Positions 16,275 through 24,747 are shown, numbered from the stretch's first letter. The stretch is DNA of 64,000 nucleotides from Heliobacterium chlorum (GCF_014502795.1 NZ_JACVHF010000010.1:1-64000); one strand, 5' to 3'. A program made the numbers and translations. Notes: generated by a model not told the origin, from the letters alone.

Positions 16275-16949
16275 ATGACAGCAAATATTGGCGAATTAAC
16301 GTTAGACACAATCCACCACATGGACATCAACGATGGTCTCAAACTATTGCCGGGCAGCAGTATTGACCTCATCATCGCCGATCCACCATACGGTATTAAT
16401 TACCGTAGCGGTAGCCGTAAGCGAAAGTTCACCGCAATCCAGAACGACGACATTATCATGGCCGATTGGTTGAGTGATGCCTTTCGAGTGCTGAAAGACG
16501 GTGGTGCTTTTTACTGCTATACACGATGGGATGTCTACGTCGAGTGGTACCACCGCATCTCCCAACACTTCACCATGAAGAACTGCATCGTCTGGCAAAA
16601 GAACGGCGGGGGAATGGGTGATCTTCGTGGAGCCTACAGTCCAGCCCATGAGTTTCTCATCTTCGCAGTGAAGGGCCGACATCTCTTAAATGGAAAGCGA
16701 ATTTCCGACGTATGGGCTGTGCCTCGCGATCCGGCAGTAACCTACATCCATCCAACGCAAAAGCCGGTAAAGCTGGCCGAGATGATTATGGAGAAATCGT
16801 TGCAACCGGGTGATGTACTTTTGGTCCCGTTCTGTGGAAGCGGAGGAGACTGCGTGGCAGCCAAGCGGATGGGGCGAAGGGTCATTGCGTTTGATGTGGA
16901 GAAGCAGTACGTGGAAGCAGCGACTGAAAGGGTATTGAGAGCGGCTTGA
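16275..16949 (+). CDS. Orphan DNA methyltransferase (beta class, probably N6-adenine)
   Basis: A 224-residue S-adenosylmethionine-dependent DNA methyltransferase. Catalytic motif IV DPPYGINY lies near residues 35-42 and precedes the SAM-binding motif I PFCGSGGDCVAA (about 188-199), the order of the beta class; HPTQKPVKLAEMI is the conserved motif before it. DPPY favours N6-adenine over N4-cytosine. No restriction endonuclease is adjacent, so it is probably a phage-type orphan enzyme. The ATG follows AAGGACGGTGG. Composition is higher in GC than the SIR2 gene, suggesting a separate origin. Confidence 0.9.
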   Translation: MTANIGELTLDTIHHMDINDGLKLLPGSSIDLIIADPPYGINYRSGSRKRKFTAIQNDDIIMADWLSDAFRVLKDGGAFYCYTRWDVYVEWYHRISQHFTMKNCIVWQKNGGGMGDLRGAYSPAHEFLIFAVKGRHLLNGKRISDVWAVPRDPAVTYIHPTQKPVKLAEMIMEKSLQPGDVLLVPFCGSGGDCVAAKRMGRRVIAFDVEKQYVEAATERVLRAA

Positions 16950-16999
16950 TTTGGATTTGTTATAAACAGTACGCCGCACCGCAACGGGCCAGAGTAAAA

Positions 17000-17758
17000 C
17001 TAAATATTATTTTTAGTGATTTCCTCAATAGACTGATTTACATTACCTTGAAATAATCCTCCGTGGTAAGAGATTACCCTCTCGATATCAAACATATTAA
17101 GCTTTTTTAATGACTCAAAGGCTTCATTCACGTTATTTGTGTATTGAGGGTTAGGACCTGTTAATTGACCATCAATCAAGTTCATGGCGTCACCAGCGAT
17201 TAGCGTCTTGCTTGGTTGGTGATACAGACAGACATGCCCAGGTGTATGTCCTGGAGTTAAAATCATTGTAATCCCGCCGCAATACGGCAGTATTTGGCCA
17301 TCCTCTACAACCCGGTCAATTGTACCTTTAGGAGGATTTTCGAGAGTGTACTTAAATGCTTTACGCATTTCCTCCGGCAAATCTTTAGGTAACGACTCTA
17401 CAGCTTTTTCGATAGCTTCAGGCTTCATCATTTTTACAAGTCGTTTCTCACCTTGAATAAAAGGCTTTTCTTGTTCGCTAGAAAAAACTTCTATTTGATA
17501 AGGTGACTCATTCTGAATGGCCGCTAAATTTCCGATATGGTCAATGTCCTGATGTGTGATGATTACTTTATTAAGTTTGGCATAAGGTATCCCAGCTTTT
17601 TCGATAGCTTCCCGAAGTAACGGCAGTTGACCCGGAAATCCTGTATCTACCAGTAGAACTGTTTCATTATCATAAAGTAATGTGGGGTATATTGTGTTAA
17701 CCCTTCCCAGAACCATCGCCGAGATACTTAGCATTTCTATTCCATCGGCTATTTTCAT
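17000..17758 (-). CDS. Metallo-beta-lactamase-fold hydrolase
   Basis: A 252-residue MBL-fold enzyme from ATG 17758 (GAGGG upstream; a TTG five codons earlier is the alternative). The zinc site is THQDIDHIG (HxDxDH), followed by LTPGHTPGH and IAGDAMN with the later zinc ligands, and VISYHGG near the end. This is the GloB/YflN type of broad thioester or ester hydrolases; the substrate is unknown. A deleted copy of the same gene, keeping its upstream region and 3' end, lies at about 22050-22262. Confidence 0.85.
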   Translation of the reverse strand: MKIADGIEMLSISAMVLGRVNTIYPTLLYDNETVLLVDTGFPGQLPLLREAIEKAGIPYAKLNKVIITHQDIDHIGNLAAIQNESPYQIEVFSSEQEKPFIQGEKRLVKMMKPEAIEKAVESLPKDLPEEMRKAFKYTLENPPKGTIDRVVEDGQILPYCGGITMILTPGHTPGHVCLYHQPSKTLIAGDAMNLIDGQLTGPNPQYTNNVNEAFESLKKLNMFDIERVISYHGGLFQGNVNQSIEEITKNNI

Positions 17759-17815
17759 ATCAATCCCTCGCAATCATTGTCCAATAGTATCTGTATTTTA
17801 CACTATTTTAGTAAA

Positions 17816-18079
17816 CTAAAGTCTCTTGTTTAATGTTTGAAAAACCATTAACAGGCAATGAACGCGAAATCCTCTGTTCCGACTTCGTTGACATGCGGGA
17901 GTAAACGGCTTCGCCACGGCCACGCCTGTTACGCCACGTGTGCCAACAGAAGCCATTGCTAATGTAATTCCATTCATATAATGCCTGCGAGCCACACGTT
18001 GGGACACAGGAAGCGACGCAATGATCGAGTAATAATCGAGGACCGACTGCATATCTGATTGAACTGAAACATCCACCAT
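17816..18079 (-). CDS. Possible small protein, weak support
   Basis: An 87-codon frame with a plausible translation (MVDVSVQSDMQSVLDYYSIIASLPVSQ), Ala/Val-rich in the middle, but with only a weak GGTGG before the ATG and no recognised family. An overlapping frame is also open. It may be a short element gene or a decayed one. Confidence 0.25.
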   Translation of the reverse strand: MVDVSVQSDMQSVLDYYSIIASLPVSQRVARRHYMNGITLAMASVGTRGVTGVAVAKPFTPACQRSRNRGFRVHCLLMVFQTLNKRL

Positions 18080-18208
18080 TCATCATTTTGATGAGTCGTT
18101 GTCGACCACGACGTTGCCAACCCGGCCGTGCGGCAGCCGGGCGAGGCGAGTGCGGGCTGATTTGTGTTCCTAATTGTATTTAACGGCCATATCCCATAAG
18201 AACATACC

Positions 18209-18270
18209 GTGTCAAAAAACACCGTGTCGGTGATCTTTGACATGGTCACCGTGTCAAACACCTTTGACAC
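18209..18270. promoter_or_regulatory. Cluster of GTGTCAAA/TTTGACAC palindromes
   Basis: The octamer GTGTCAAA occurs at 18209 and 18251, its complement TTTGACA(C) at 18236 and 18263, and a further GTGTCGG at 18224. The last pair makes a perfect palindrome, GTGTCAAACACCTTTGACAC (18251-18270), and CACCGTGTCGGTG lies between. Such a cluster suits a repressor operator or protein-binding iterons of an element. It sits in a roughly 800-base stretch (17759-18566) that otherwise holds only a doubtful minus-strand frame and degenerate sequence. Confidence 0.5.
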
Positions 18271-18566
18271 TAACAAGACAACAGTCTCTATAACGCTATA
18301 GAGTTATCAAAGAACTACAAACCGGTAAACAGATAACAGTAACCACAGTACCTACAGTCTTCAGCTATATCATAACGACACAACTGAAGCTACACCGTAA
18401 TAATACCAACCAGGCCGCAAAGACGGTATATGACGTTACTGGTGCACATCCCTGTAAGTCACCTGTCACATTACCGGAGAAAAAACGGAGTCAACGACAG
18501 CCTAGACCTAACCAGTCCAGGCTGTTATTATTTCGGTTATGTTTGTCTAATCAAGGGGGCTAGTGA

Positions 18567-18896
18567 ATGTACGTCAATTACACGTATAAAGCAAAAGTGA
18601 CCAGAGTGATCGATGGAGATACCTTTGAAGCGGAAGTGGACCTCGGATTCAATGTCATTGTAAAAGAGAAATTCCGGCTGTATGGCCTGAATGCTCCAGA
18701 AGTTCATGGTGAGGAAAAAACAGTGGGGGAGCTGTCTAAACAGTGGTTGGCCCACCAACTGGAAGGCCAACCCGTTACGATAAACTCTGTACGCAAAGAG
18801 AAATACGGACGTTGGCTGGCTGTCGTGAATGCAGCGGGGAAGAACGTAAATGACGAGATGGTAGCAGAAGGATTGGCAGTACCGTTTATGAAATAA
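18567..18896 (+). CDS. Thermonuclease (SNase-like) family protein
   Basis: A 109-residue staphylococcal-nuclease-fold protein. VIDGDTFEAEVDLGF (residues 11-25), RLYGLNAPEVHG (about 33-44) and KEKYGRWLAVV (about 72-82) are the conserved strands carrying the Ca2+ and phosphate-binding residues. It lacks a signal peptide and so should act in the cell, like phage-encoded SNases. The ATG follows AAGGGGGC. A nuclease on DNA or RNA is likely; the exact role is unknown. Confidence 0.85.
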   Translation: MYVNYTYKAKVTRVIDGDTFEAEVDLGFNVIVKEKFRLYGLNAPEVHGEEKTVGELSKQWLAHQLEGQPVTINSVRKEKYGRWLAVVNAAGKNVNDEMVAEGLAVPFMK

Positions 18897-18916
18897 ACTC
18901 GACCCGCAGTAAATAC

Positions 18917-18946
18917 CCTGTTATTATTATTTCAGTAAATAACAGG
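18917..18946 (+). promoter_or_regulatory. Inverted repeat overlapping the next gene's ribosome binding site
   Basis: CCTGTTATT (18917-18925) and AATAACAGG (18938-18946) are perfectly complementary. The right arm overlaps the AGGAGGTT of the next gene, so the hairpin could hide that site; it could also be a weak terminator for the nuclease gene. Confidence 0.4.
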
Positions 18947-18956
18947 AGGTTAATAC

Positions 18957-19175
18957 ATGTTTAACATGGGTTTGCCTGAAGGCCTGATATTAGCCGGAAT
19001 CTTCACCGTCTGGCCTTTCTGGAAGATATTCGACAGAGTTGGCTTATCGCCGTGGTTAAGTCTGCTGATGGTTATACCGGTAGTCAACATCATTACGCTA
19101 TTTTACTTAGCCTTTACGGAATGGCCGTCAATGAATAATAAAAAGCGAATAATTAACTCTTGGGATATTGAGTAA
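18957..19175 (+). CDS. Small two-helix membrane protein
   Basis: Seventy-two residues with two hydrophobic segments (about 6-22 and 34-55). It contains PFWKIFDRVGLSPWLSLLMVIPVVNIITLFYLAFTEWP, closely matching the gene at 22491; the FxKxG..PW..L..IP..N pattern resembles DUF5684-like proteins. Role unknown. AGGAGGTT precedes the ATG, and a strong terminator follows. Confidence 0.65.
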   Translation: MFNMGLPEGLILAGIFTVWPFWKIFDRVGLSPWLSLLMVIPVVNIITLFYLAFTEWPSMNNKKRIINSWDIE

Positions 19176-19181
19176 CGGAGA

Positions 19182-19226
19182 GCGACACGTGGTGAATGAT
19201 GATTCATCGACGATGTCGCTTTTTTA
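19182..19226 (+). terminator. Rho-independent terminator
   Basis: GCGACA...GGTGAATGATG pairs with the following CATCGACGATGTCGC and ends in TTTTTTA. It resembles the terminator behind the paralogous gene at 22491. Confidence 0.75.
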
Positions 19227-19320
19227 TTGCCCTTAATGTGACGAAATCTTGTAATCCACCAACTTCGCTCGGAATTAGATGTAGGCATAAAAATCTGAAA
19301 TAAACGAGGTGACTGAATTA

Positions 19321-19734
19321 GTGTCAGATCAATCAAAGAAATACGCGTTGAACGGCTCGCAGAGACTTGCTGCGGAAATACTCGCCTCCAATGACGTCCA
19401 CAAAATGACGTTGGCTCAAATCGCTGAGGAGGCTGGTATCGGCGAACGGACGTTATATCGATGGAAGCAGGACCCTGACTTTATTGCCTACCAGAATGAA
19501 GTGGCAGAACTGGCCATGAAGGACTTCCTTGCCGAAGCCTATAATAGCCTTAAATCCATTGCCCGTGGAAGTCAAAGCGAGAAGAACAAGTTAAAAGCCA
19601 TCGAACTGGTGATGAAGAACCAGGGCCGCTTGACGGAAGTACAGAAGGTCGAGGCCAAGATTGAGGATAACCGTTCCAACGAAGCGATCGAGGCAGAAAT
19701 TGATAACTTGAAGAAGATGTTGGCCGAGATGTAA
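19321..19734 (+). CDS. Phage-type helix-turn-helix protein (terminase small subunit-like)
   Basis: About 137 residues from a GTG with GAGGTGA eight bases upstream. A helix-turn-helix is plain in KMTLAQIAEEAGIGERTLYRWKQDPDF (about residues 25-51), followed by long charged helices with repeated Lys/Glu. This layout matches phage phBC6A51-type proteins and small terminase subunits, which recognise phage DNA; no large terminase subunit is present. Probably a fragment of prophage content. Confidence 0.65.
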   Translation: MSDQSKKYALNGSQRLAAEILASNDVHKMTLAQIAEEAGIGERTLYRWKQDPDFIAYQNEVAELAMKDFLAEAYNSLKSIARGSQSEKNKLKAIELVMKNQGRLTEVQKVEAKIEDNRSNEAIEAEIDNLKKMLAEM

Positions 19735-19739
19735 TCATT

Positions 19740-20172
19740 GACCCTAAGTTAAACGTAGACTCATTCGGTTTGCATCTGCAAACTCATCCTCTATCCTTGC
19801 AATAGAAGACGAAAAAGACGAGGAGTCAGTCGATCTAACCCAATAAAAAGCAATCTTATCCCTAAAAAAACTCATCATATATGTAGAACAACGATTACTC
19901 CAGTTACTTGGGTTCCAAGCCCAACACATTTACTTGTCACAGGATATCAGTGTATTCCGTCGAATTTAGATTAGAAAATAAAGCAAACAAAATCACTTTC
20001 ACAAAATGATCGAAGGAGGGACTTTGAGCCGAAGGATGGCCTTCTATATCCAGTATTTGAAAAGCATAGACAAAAATACACAAAAGTTCACATCGAGTTC
20101 ACCAGTAAGACACATTGCTTGGTTAGAATGAATTAACAGCGGACGCATGATAAAGAAAACAGGAGGCTTCCT
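19740..20172. other. Gene-free stretch
   Basis: This holds no supported gene. A 61-codon minus-strand frame lacks a ribosome binding site and has an implausible composition. A GGAGGG at about 20017 is followed by a short open frame of 36 codons with poor spacing. CAGGAGG at its right end serves the chemoreceptor remnant. Confidence 0.4.
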
Positions 20173-20875
20173 ATGCAAACGTTTCGAAATTTCAGTACGG
20201 CTACAAAAATTATCAGCCTTATCGTACTTATGAGTATTTTCATGCTTGGAGTAGAGTTAGTTGGCTACAGTTACACCCATGTAGTAAGCTCAAACATGCA
20301 GGCCATGTATCATGACAGCTTACTACCAGTAAAATGGCTTAATCAAGTACGGGCCGACAACAGATTGGTGGAAGAGTTAACATTGAAAATCATGTTGACC
20401 GACCAAGATAAAAATACAGAGAATGTGTCATTAAGCAAAATAAACGAACAGATTCAAGAAATTATGTCCCTTTTGAATGAATTTGAAACAACAAACCTCG
20501 ATACTTTTGAATCTGAAAAGCTAACACTCATTAAAAAGAAACTGGATGATTATGGAGTGGAGCATCAAAAGGCGTTGAACTTACCTATAAATGGACAGAA
20601 AAGTATCGCCTATGCCGAGTTCTCTAAAAACGCAACTCCGCTAATGATGGATGTAAATGCTTCTCTCAATGAGTTAGCAGAATATAAGAGTAAAACTGAC
20701 GAATCCGCCCAGAATGATAGCAAAGATCAGCGATGGTACTGCCAAACAGGCACAAACAGTTTCTGCTGCGACCCAAGAACAATCGGCCACAATGGAACAA
20801 ATCGCGGCTTCAAGTCAAAATCTTTTAACCATGTCAGTGGAATTGGAAGCAAGCCTACATAAGTTTAGAGTCTAA
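20173..20875 (+). pseudogene. Chemoreceptor (MCP) remnant with internal deletion and frame change
   Basis: The first ~180 codons encode an intact receptor start: a membrane helix (ATKIISLIVLMSIFMLGVELVG) and a four-helix-bundle ligand domain with [12 protein letters not shown], like the complete receptor at 29639. It should continue with a second helix, HAMP and signalling domain, but instead jumps to the last ~50 residues of a receptor (AKQAQTVSAATQEQSATMEQIAASSQ...SLHKFRV) in another frame. Both a large deletion and a frame change are needed, so it cannot signal. AGGAGG still precedes the ATG. Confidence 0.85.
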
Positions 20876-20892
20876 ATCTTGTACACAGGTCA

Positions 20893-20918
20893 GCCCGTTT
20901 GTAGTAACGGGCTTTTTT
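20893..20918 (+). terminator. Rho-independent terminator
   Basis: GCCCGTT/AACGGGC stem followed by TTTTTTAT, just past the receptor remnant. Confidence 0.85.
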
Positions 20919-20949
20919 ATGAAACCAATACAAAAATTCCTACGTAGGC

Positions 20950-21576
20950 TCATAAGCGAGACCGGTGGCGAAGAGACTCGTCCTGAAAAGGAGATAACGA
21001 AACGAGAGCTAACACTGAACCGACTAGACCTAAAAACATATCCCACTGGGCATCCCAAAAGTCCCCCTGCATCCCGACAAACTCAACGGACATAGGCAGC
21101 CTCAGTGCTGCCACAGCCCATTCAAAGATTTCATAGGACATACTCAATGCCATTCCTATCGATAGTACATAACCCGTGAGGAGCCATCCTGCCTTCATCG
21201 GCGTCAAGCGCAGTAACAACTCTCGCGCCACCATCGTTACCGTTGCCCCCTGGATGAAATGACCCACCCGATCAAAGTGATTTCGCTGAAGATGGTAATG
21301 TTCCCGTAACCAATCAAAAAAAGGAACGTGAGTAAAACCGTAGTGCCCACCGATAGCGCCCCAGATAAAACTAACCGCGAGCAGCCCATAACAAAGCGTA
21401 GTCAACGTCAAGCGTCGGTATGTCACCACCAATAGCACCAATCCCGCTAGCAACGGTGCAATTTCCATCATCCACATCAGATAACTCGCAGGTTTTATTG
21501 CCGACCAAAAAAACATTGCCACTACCGTTACGAAAAAACCGAGATGCCAAGGATCCAAGATCATCCCTCCCTTCAT
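20950..21576 (-). CDS. DUF2238 (YjdF-type) membrane protein
   Basis: A protein of up to 208 residues with about five or six membrane helices and the conserved FDRVGHFIQGATVTMVARELLLR and MSYEIFEWAVA...GMQGDFWDAQWDM stretches of DUF2238 inner-membrane proteins such as YjdF. The function of the family is unknown. The start is uncertain: the first ATG at 21576 has no ribosome binding site, whereas AAGGGAGG inside it would serve a TTG at 21558. Confidence 0.8.
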   Translation of the reverse strand: MKGGMILDPWHLGFFVTVVAMFFWSAIKPASYLMWMMEIAPLLAGLVLLVVTYRRLTLTTLCYGLLAVSFIWGAIGGHYGFTHVPFFDWLREHYHLQRNHFDRVGHFIQGATVTMVARELLLRLTPMKAGWLLTGYVLSIGMALSMSYEIFEWAVAALRLPMSVEFVGMQGDFWDAQWDMFLGLVGSVLALVSLSPFQDESLRHRSRL

Positions 21577-21639
21577 AGGGTTTACCCAGACAGAGTAAAT
21601 TTATCCAGTTCCTATTCTTTTTTTGTAAATCGAGAAAGA

Positions 21640-21686
21640 AAATCACCCTAGCTCCTTACCAAATCGATAAAGAAAAAGGGTGACTG
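21640..21686 (-). terminator. Possible terminator behind the YbjQ-family gene
   Basis: On the minus strand TCACCCT and AGGGTGA pair across a long loop and are followed by TTTTCTTT. Confidence 0.5.
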
Positions 21687-21695
21687 AAAAGGTGC

Positions 21696-22010
21696 CTATC
21701 GAAGTTTTACTGCTGTTCCACTTGCAGCGACCATCAGCATTCCTTCGCGGATGACCTCATAATCGAGATCGATGCCGATCACTGCATCAGCACCGAGTCG
21801 GGCAGCTCGTTCCTGCATTTCACGCATGGCGATATGGCGAGCTTCGTTTAGTTTACTTTCATATGCGCCTGACCTACCGCCAATAACGTCGGTGATGCTG
21901 GCGAAAAAGTCCCTGACCACGTTAGCCCCCATAATAGCTTCCCCAGCAACAACCCCGAGATAATCAGTGATTACCCGGCCCTCTACGTTATTTGTAGTGA
22001 TAACGATCAT
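21696..22010 (-). CDS. YbjQ/UPF0145 family protein
   Basis: A 104-residue member of the YbjQ (UPF0145, Pfam YbjQ_1) family, full length. Visible signatures are the N-terminal [21 protein letters not shown], the helix [30 protein letters not shown] and the C-terminal [11 protein letters not shown]. The family forms pentameric rings of unknown function and is sometimes annotated as heavy-metal binding. It lies between a DUF2238 gene and an MBL remnant, both on the same strand. Confidence 0.9.
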   Translation of the reverse strand: MIVITTNNVEGRVITDYLGVVAGEAIMGANVVRDFFASITDVIGGRSGAYESKLNEARHIAMREMQERAARLGADAVIGIDLDYEVIREGMLMVAASGTAVKLR

Positions 22011-22047
22011 CTTAATGATCCTCCTTTCATCAAGTAAGGCGGCTTAC

Positions 22048-22262
22048 TTACATTTTAGTTATCTCACCAATACGTTGATTTACATTACCTTCATACAACC
22101 CACCATGAAAACAGATAACCCGTTCGATATCGTACGCGGTGAGCTTCCTGAGCGAAGTAAGAGCTTCCGTAATATTTTTGGTGTACTGGGGAGTAGGACC
22201 CATCAACTGACCATCCATCACAAGCATTGCGTCCCCGGCGATGAGAAGTCTTACTCGCTTGA
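22048..22262 (-). pseudogene. Internally deleted copy of the MBL-fold hydrolase gene
   Basis: On the minus strand this encodes the last ~65 residues of the MBL enzyme at 17000, with LIAGDAMLVMDGQLMGPTPQYT, DIERVICFHGGLYEGNVNQ and EITKM. Immediately upstream it keeps the parent's 5' flank (TATCTGTATTTTACACTATTTTA, at 22289-22311, matched at 17788-17810) and GAGGGATT. Roughly 540 bp, with the zinc-binding half, are missing, so it cannot be active. Confidence 0.8.
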
Positions 22263-22490
22263 ATCCCTCGCGTTCATAGTCTAATTTATCTGTATTTTAC
22301 ACTATTTTAACCAAACGATCCTTAGGACATTTTATTGTAGAACAGTCCAGGTGATATAACCCTAGGTTTTTTTACCGCCTTTTGGTTGAACAGAAAAGCG
22401 AGTTTGGTCGTTCGCCTTACGCATAACTTAGCACTTGTAGTAATAAGATCGAGAAGGGTGACTTGCTTAAAATCTGTGGAGGTGGTAGGG

Positions 22491-22724
22491 ATGCACGATT
22501 ATGGCCTTTTTTCAGGACTCCTTGGATCCATCATGGGATTACTGGGGATTGTGATTGCCATCGTACCCTTTTGGAAAATATTCAGTAAAGCCGGATTTTC
22601 GCCGTGGTATAGTTTGCTGTTGATTATTCCTATCGTCAACATCATCGTATTATTCGTCTTAGCCTTTGCTGATTGGCCAGCCTTGAGACAGCAAAAACAG
22701 CCCTACGAATTCGGACCTCAATAA
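22491..22724 (+). CDS. Small two-helix membrane protein, paralogue of 18957
   Basis: Seventy-seven residues with hydrophobic segments at about 5-26 and 39-60. The core PFWKIFSKAGFSPWYSLLLIIPIVNIIVLFVLAFADWP is close to the protein at 18957. GGAGGTGGTAGGG directly precedes the ATG. Probably DUF5684-like; function unknown. Confidence 0.65.
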   Translation: MHDYGLFSGLLGSIMGLLGIVIAIVPFWKIFSKAGFSPWYSLLLIIPIVNIIVLFVLAFADWPALRQQKQPYEFGPQ

Positions 22725-22737
22725 AAACATGAAAAAG

Positions 22738-22780
22738 GCGACCTGCGGTGAAACATCATTCACCGCAGGTCGCTTTTTTT
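22738..22780 (+). terminator. Rho-independent terminator
   Basis: GCGACCTGCGGTGAA pairs with TTCACCGCAGGTCGC around ACATCA, followed by seven T; a very strong stem. Confidence 0.95.
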
Positions 22781-22922
22781 GTGACCGAATCGTCCTGGAA
22801 GAAAATTTCTCCGCCTTTGTATTCTCTATCGCGTTCCGCTTAGGTATAATTAGTGCATAAAGTTCATTGGCTCAAGGCCTTCGGCCGATAAATAAGGTGC
22901 TTAGAAATGAGTGTGGTCGTGC

Positions 22923-23657
22923 ATGAAAAAGTCATGGATGCTCTCTTTTTGTCTCATTTTTATGTTATTGTTGACGGGTTGCGGGCAACAGAAAGCTGCC
23001 GATTTTATATCCCAACACTATAGTCTCGAAGCGGCGCAACAAGATGGTACCGGTTCATCTTCCAAAACGTACCGAGCCGCACAGACGCCAGTCGGTGAAG
23101 TGGCCACAGCCATCGTCAGCGCAGAAAAGCCAAATGAACAATCGGCCTACAACGATGACAAAATGGTCTTGTTGTACAATAATAATTCGATCATCACCGT
23201 TACGAAAGATGCCAATCTCCCACAAGATAGTTTGGTGAATGTAAGCTCTGTTCAGTTTGTTAAAGAACACACGAGCAGCGGTTTTTGGCAGGGCTATTTA
23301 CTTGGTAATACGCTGGAACGAATTTTCGGATCGAGCCCTTCACCATACAGTACGCCATCATACACGCCGAATAACAGCTACCCCTTCCCGACAAAAAGCA
23401 GTGTTTACGGTACTTCTAGTGACAGTTCAAAAGGAAAAATAGACGGAACGACCGTCAAACCGACCACATCGTCCGGCACAGGTACAGTGACACGAAAATC
23501 GACCGATACCACATCGACACCGGCAGAGTCAGTACCGTCAAGCGTAAGTGGATCTACATCATCGAAAAGCACTGTCTCCAGTCCTCCGAAAACCACTTCA
23601 TCGGTTCCATCGAAACCGTCTACATCGAGTGGTGTCGGTTCTGTGAAACGAAAATGA
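22923..23657 (+). CDS. DUF4247-type lipoprotein with Ser/Thr-rich tail
   Basis: About 244 residues from ATG 22923 (an in-frame GTG lies four codons earlier). The lipoprotein signal MKKSWMLSFCLIFMLLLTGC is clean. The folded part contains YRAAQTPVGEVATAIV, MVLLYNNNSIITVT and SSGFWQGYLLGNTLERI, as in DUF4247 proteins. The last ~110 residues are low-complexity Ser/Thr/Pro and end GVGSVKRK, probably a cell-wall-spanning linker. No enzymatic role is known. Confidence 0.75.
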   Translation: MKKSWMLSFCLIFMLLLTGCGQQKAADFISQHYSLEAAQQDGTGSSSKTYRAAQTPVGEVATAIVSAEKPNEQSAYNDDKMVLLYNNNSIITVTKDANLPQDSLVNVSSVQFVKEHTSSGFWQGYLLGNTLERIFGSSPSPYSTPSYTPNNSYPFPTKSSVYGTSSDSSKGKIDGTTVKPTTSSGTGTVTRKSTDTTSTPAESVPSSVSGSTSSKSTVSSPPKTTSSVPSKPSTSSGVGSVKRK

Positions 23658-23692
23658 TTTGACACGGCTACAGCGTTTAAAGCTCGTCTCTA

Positions 23693-23723
23693 GGGGGTGA
23701 AGAATCAACTTCACTCCTTTTTT
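23693..23723 (+). terminator. Rho-independent terminator
   Basis: GGGGTGAAG pairs with CTTCACTCC around AATCAA, followed by TTTTTTC. Confidence 0.85.
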
Positions 23724-23852
23724 CATGCTCCTGAAAAACAATCCTAATATGGCTACGTTATCGGACACCCTCAACTAACCAACCGTCCTAACGAATGTTA
23801 TAGATAACCTCCTTGTAAAAAGGAGCGTCAATTTAAAAAACGGAGGACGAGA

Positions 23853-24656
23853 ATGAGAAAAACGATTACGACAATCATCACCGGTTTCATTGCGGTTTCT
23901 CTATTTTTGACGAGTGGGATCCACAGTGCCGATGCCTTTTGGGCGAGGTATTCTACATCCCAGGCGATTGCGAAGTACAAAGAGTACATTGATGACTACC
24001 AAAAAGATGAAGTAACCAAAGTGGCGAAATGGCGACAATCGTACGCTTCCATTGACGGCAGTTTAGCTGATCAGTTGGTCGAGCGGGCCATCTGGTACAT
24101 GGACCAAGGCTATATGGTGTACGGACATCAATATAAAGGCTATAAAGATTATGGGATCGTAGACTGTTCCAACTTTGTATCCCTCATATATGGTGACTTC
24201 GGTTTCGATATTACGACGACTGCCAAAAACTATGGCACCGTAGGCAAACGAGTTACAGGCGTATATGCGGCCAAAGAGGGAAAGAACTGGACCATTAAAG
24301 GGACCGAAAATCTGCGACCGGGAGATATCTTTACCTATTGGAAAACAGACGCCAACGGTAAGAAATATATCAGTCATGTGGCTATCTACATGGGGATGAT
24401 CGATGGACAACCTGCAGTCATCAGCACTGCCGATAGTAAGAACCCGACCGCCATCGGTATCGTCAATGATGTTCGATATTGGTGGGGGAGCAACTTGTTT
24501 ACGGTACAACGAGTACTGCCGGAAGGCTCCTGGACACCTGGTAAAACTATCGCCGGACACACAGCAAAAGCGCCGGTGATCCCGAAGAAGTATCAACTGC
24601 CTCCACAAAAACCTGTGATCATGCCCGGCCAAGGCAGCACAGCCGCTATCCATTAA
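23853..24656 (+). CDS. Secreted NlpC/P60-like cell wall hydrolase
   Basis: A 267-residue exported protein with a signal peptide (residues 1-28, ending SADA). The papain-like core has the catalytic Cys in GIVDCSNFVSLIYGDFG (about residues 104-120) and the His in YISHVAIYMGM (about 172-182). A proline-rich tail follows. It should cut peptide bonds in peptidoglycan, though some relatives are amidases of other substrates. GGAGGACGAGA precedes the ATG. Confidence 0.8.
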   Translation: MRKTITTIITGFIAVSLFLTSGIHSADAFWARYSTSQAIAKYKEYIDDYQKDEVTKVAKWRQSYASIDGSLADQLVERAIWYMDQGYMVYGHQYKGYKDYGIVDCSNFVSLIYGDFGFDITTTAKNYGTVGKRVTGVYAAKEGKNWTIKGTENLRPGDIFTYWKTDANGKKYISHVAIYMGMIDGQPAVISTADSKNPTAIGIVNDVRYWWGSNLFTVQRVLPEGSWTPGKTIAGHTAKAPVIPKKYQLPPQKPVIMPGQGSTAAIH

Positions 24657-24691
24657 CTGAATAAGAAGATCTTTTGTCAGCAATGAAAAAA

Positions 24692-24725
24692 GACCCGCCG
24701 CCTTTTCAAGAAAGGCTGGCGGGTC
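24692..24725. terminator. Bidirectional terminator
   Basis: GACCCGCC pairs with GGCGGGTC; on the minus strand it is followed by TTTTTTC. It separates the hydrolase gene from the convergent hydrogenase gene and can stop transcripts from both. Confidence 0.85.
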
Positions 24726-24747
24726 TTCGTCTAGGTGACATAGTGAA

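Noticed and set aside
16154-16366. 70-codon frame between the SIR2 and methyltransferase genes
   Set aside because: It crosses a strong terminator and overlaps the methyltransferase start in another frame.
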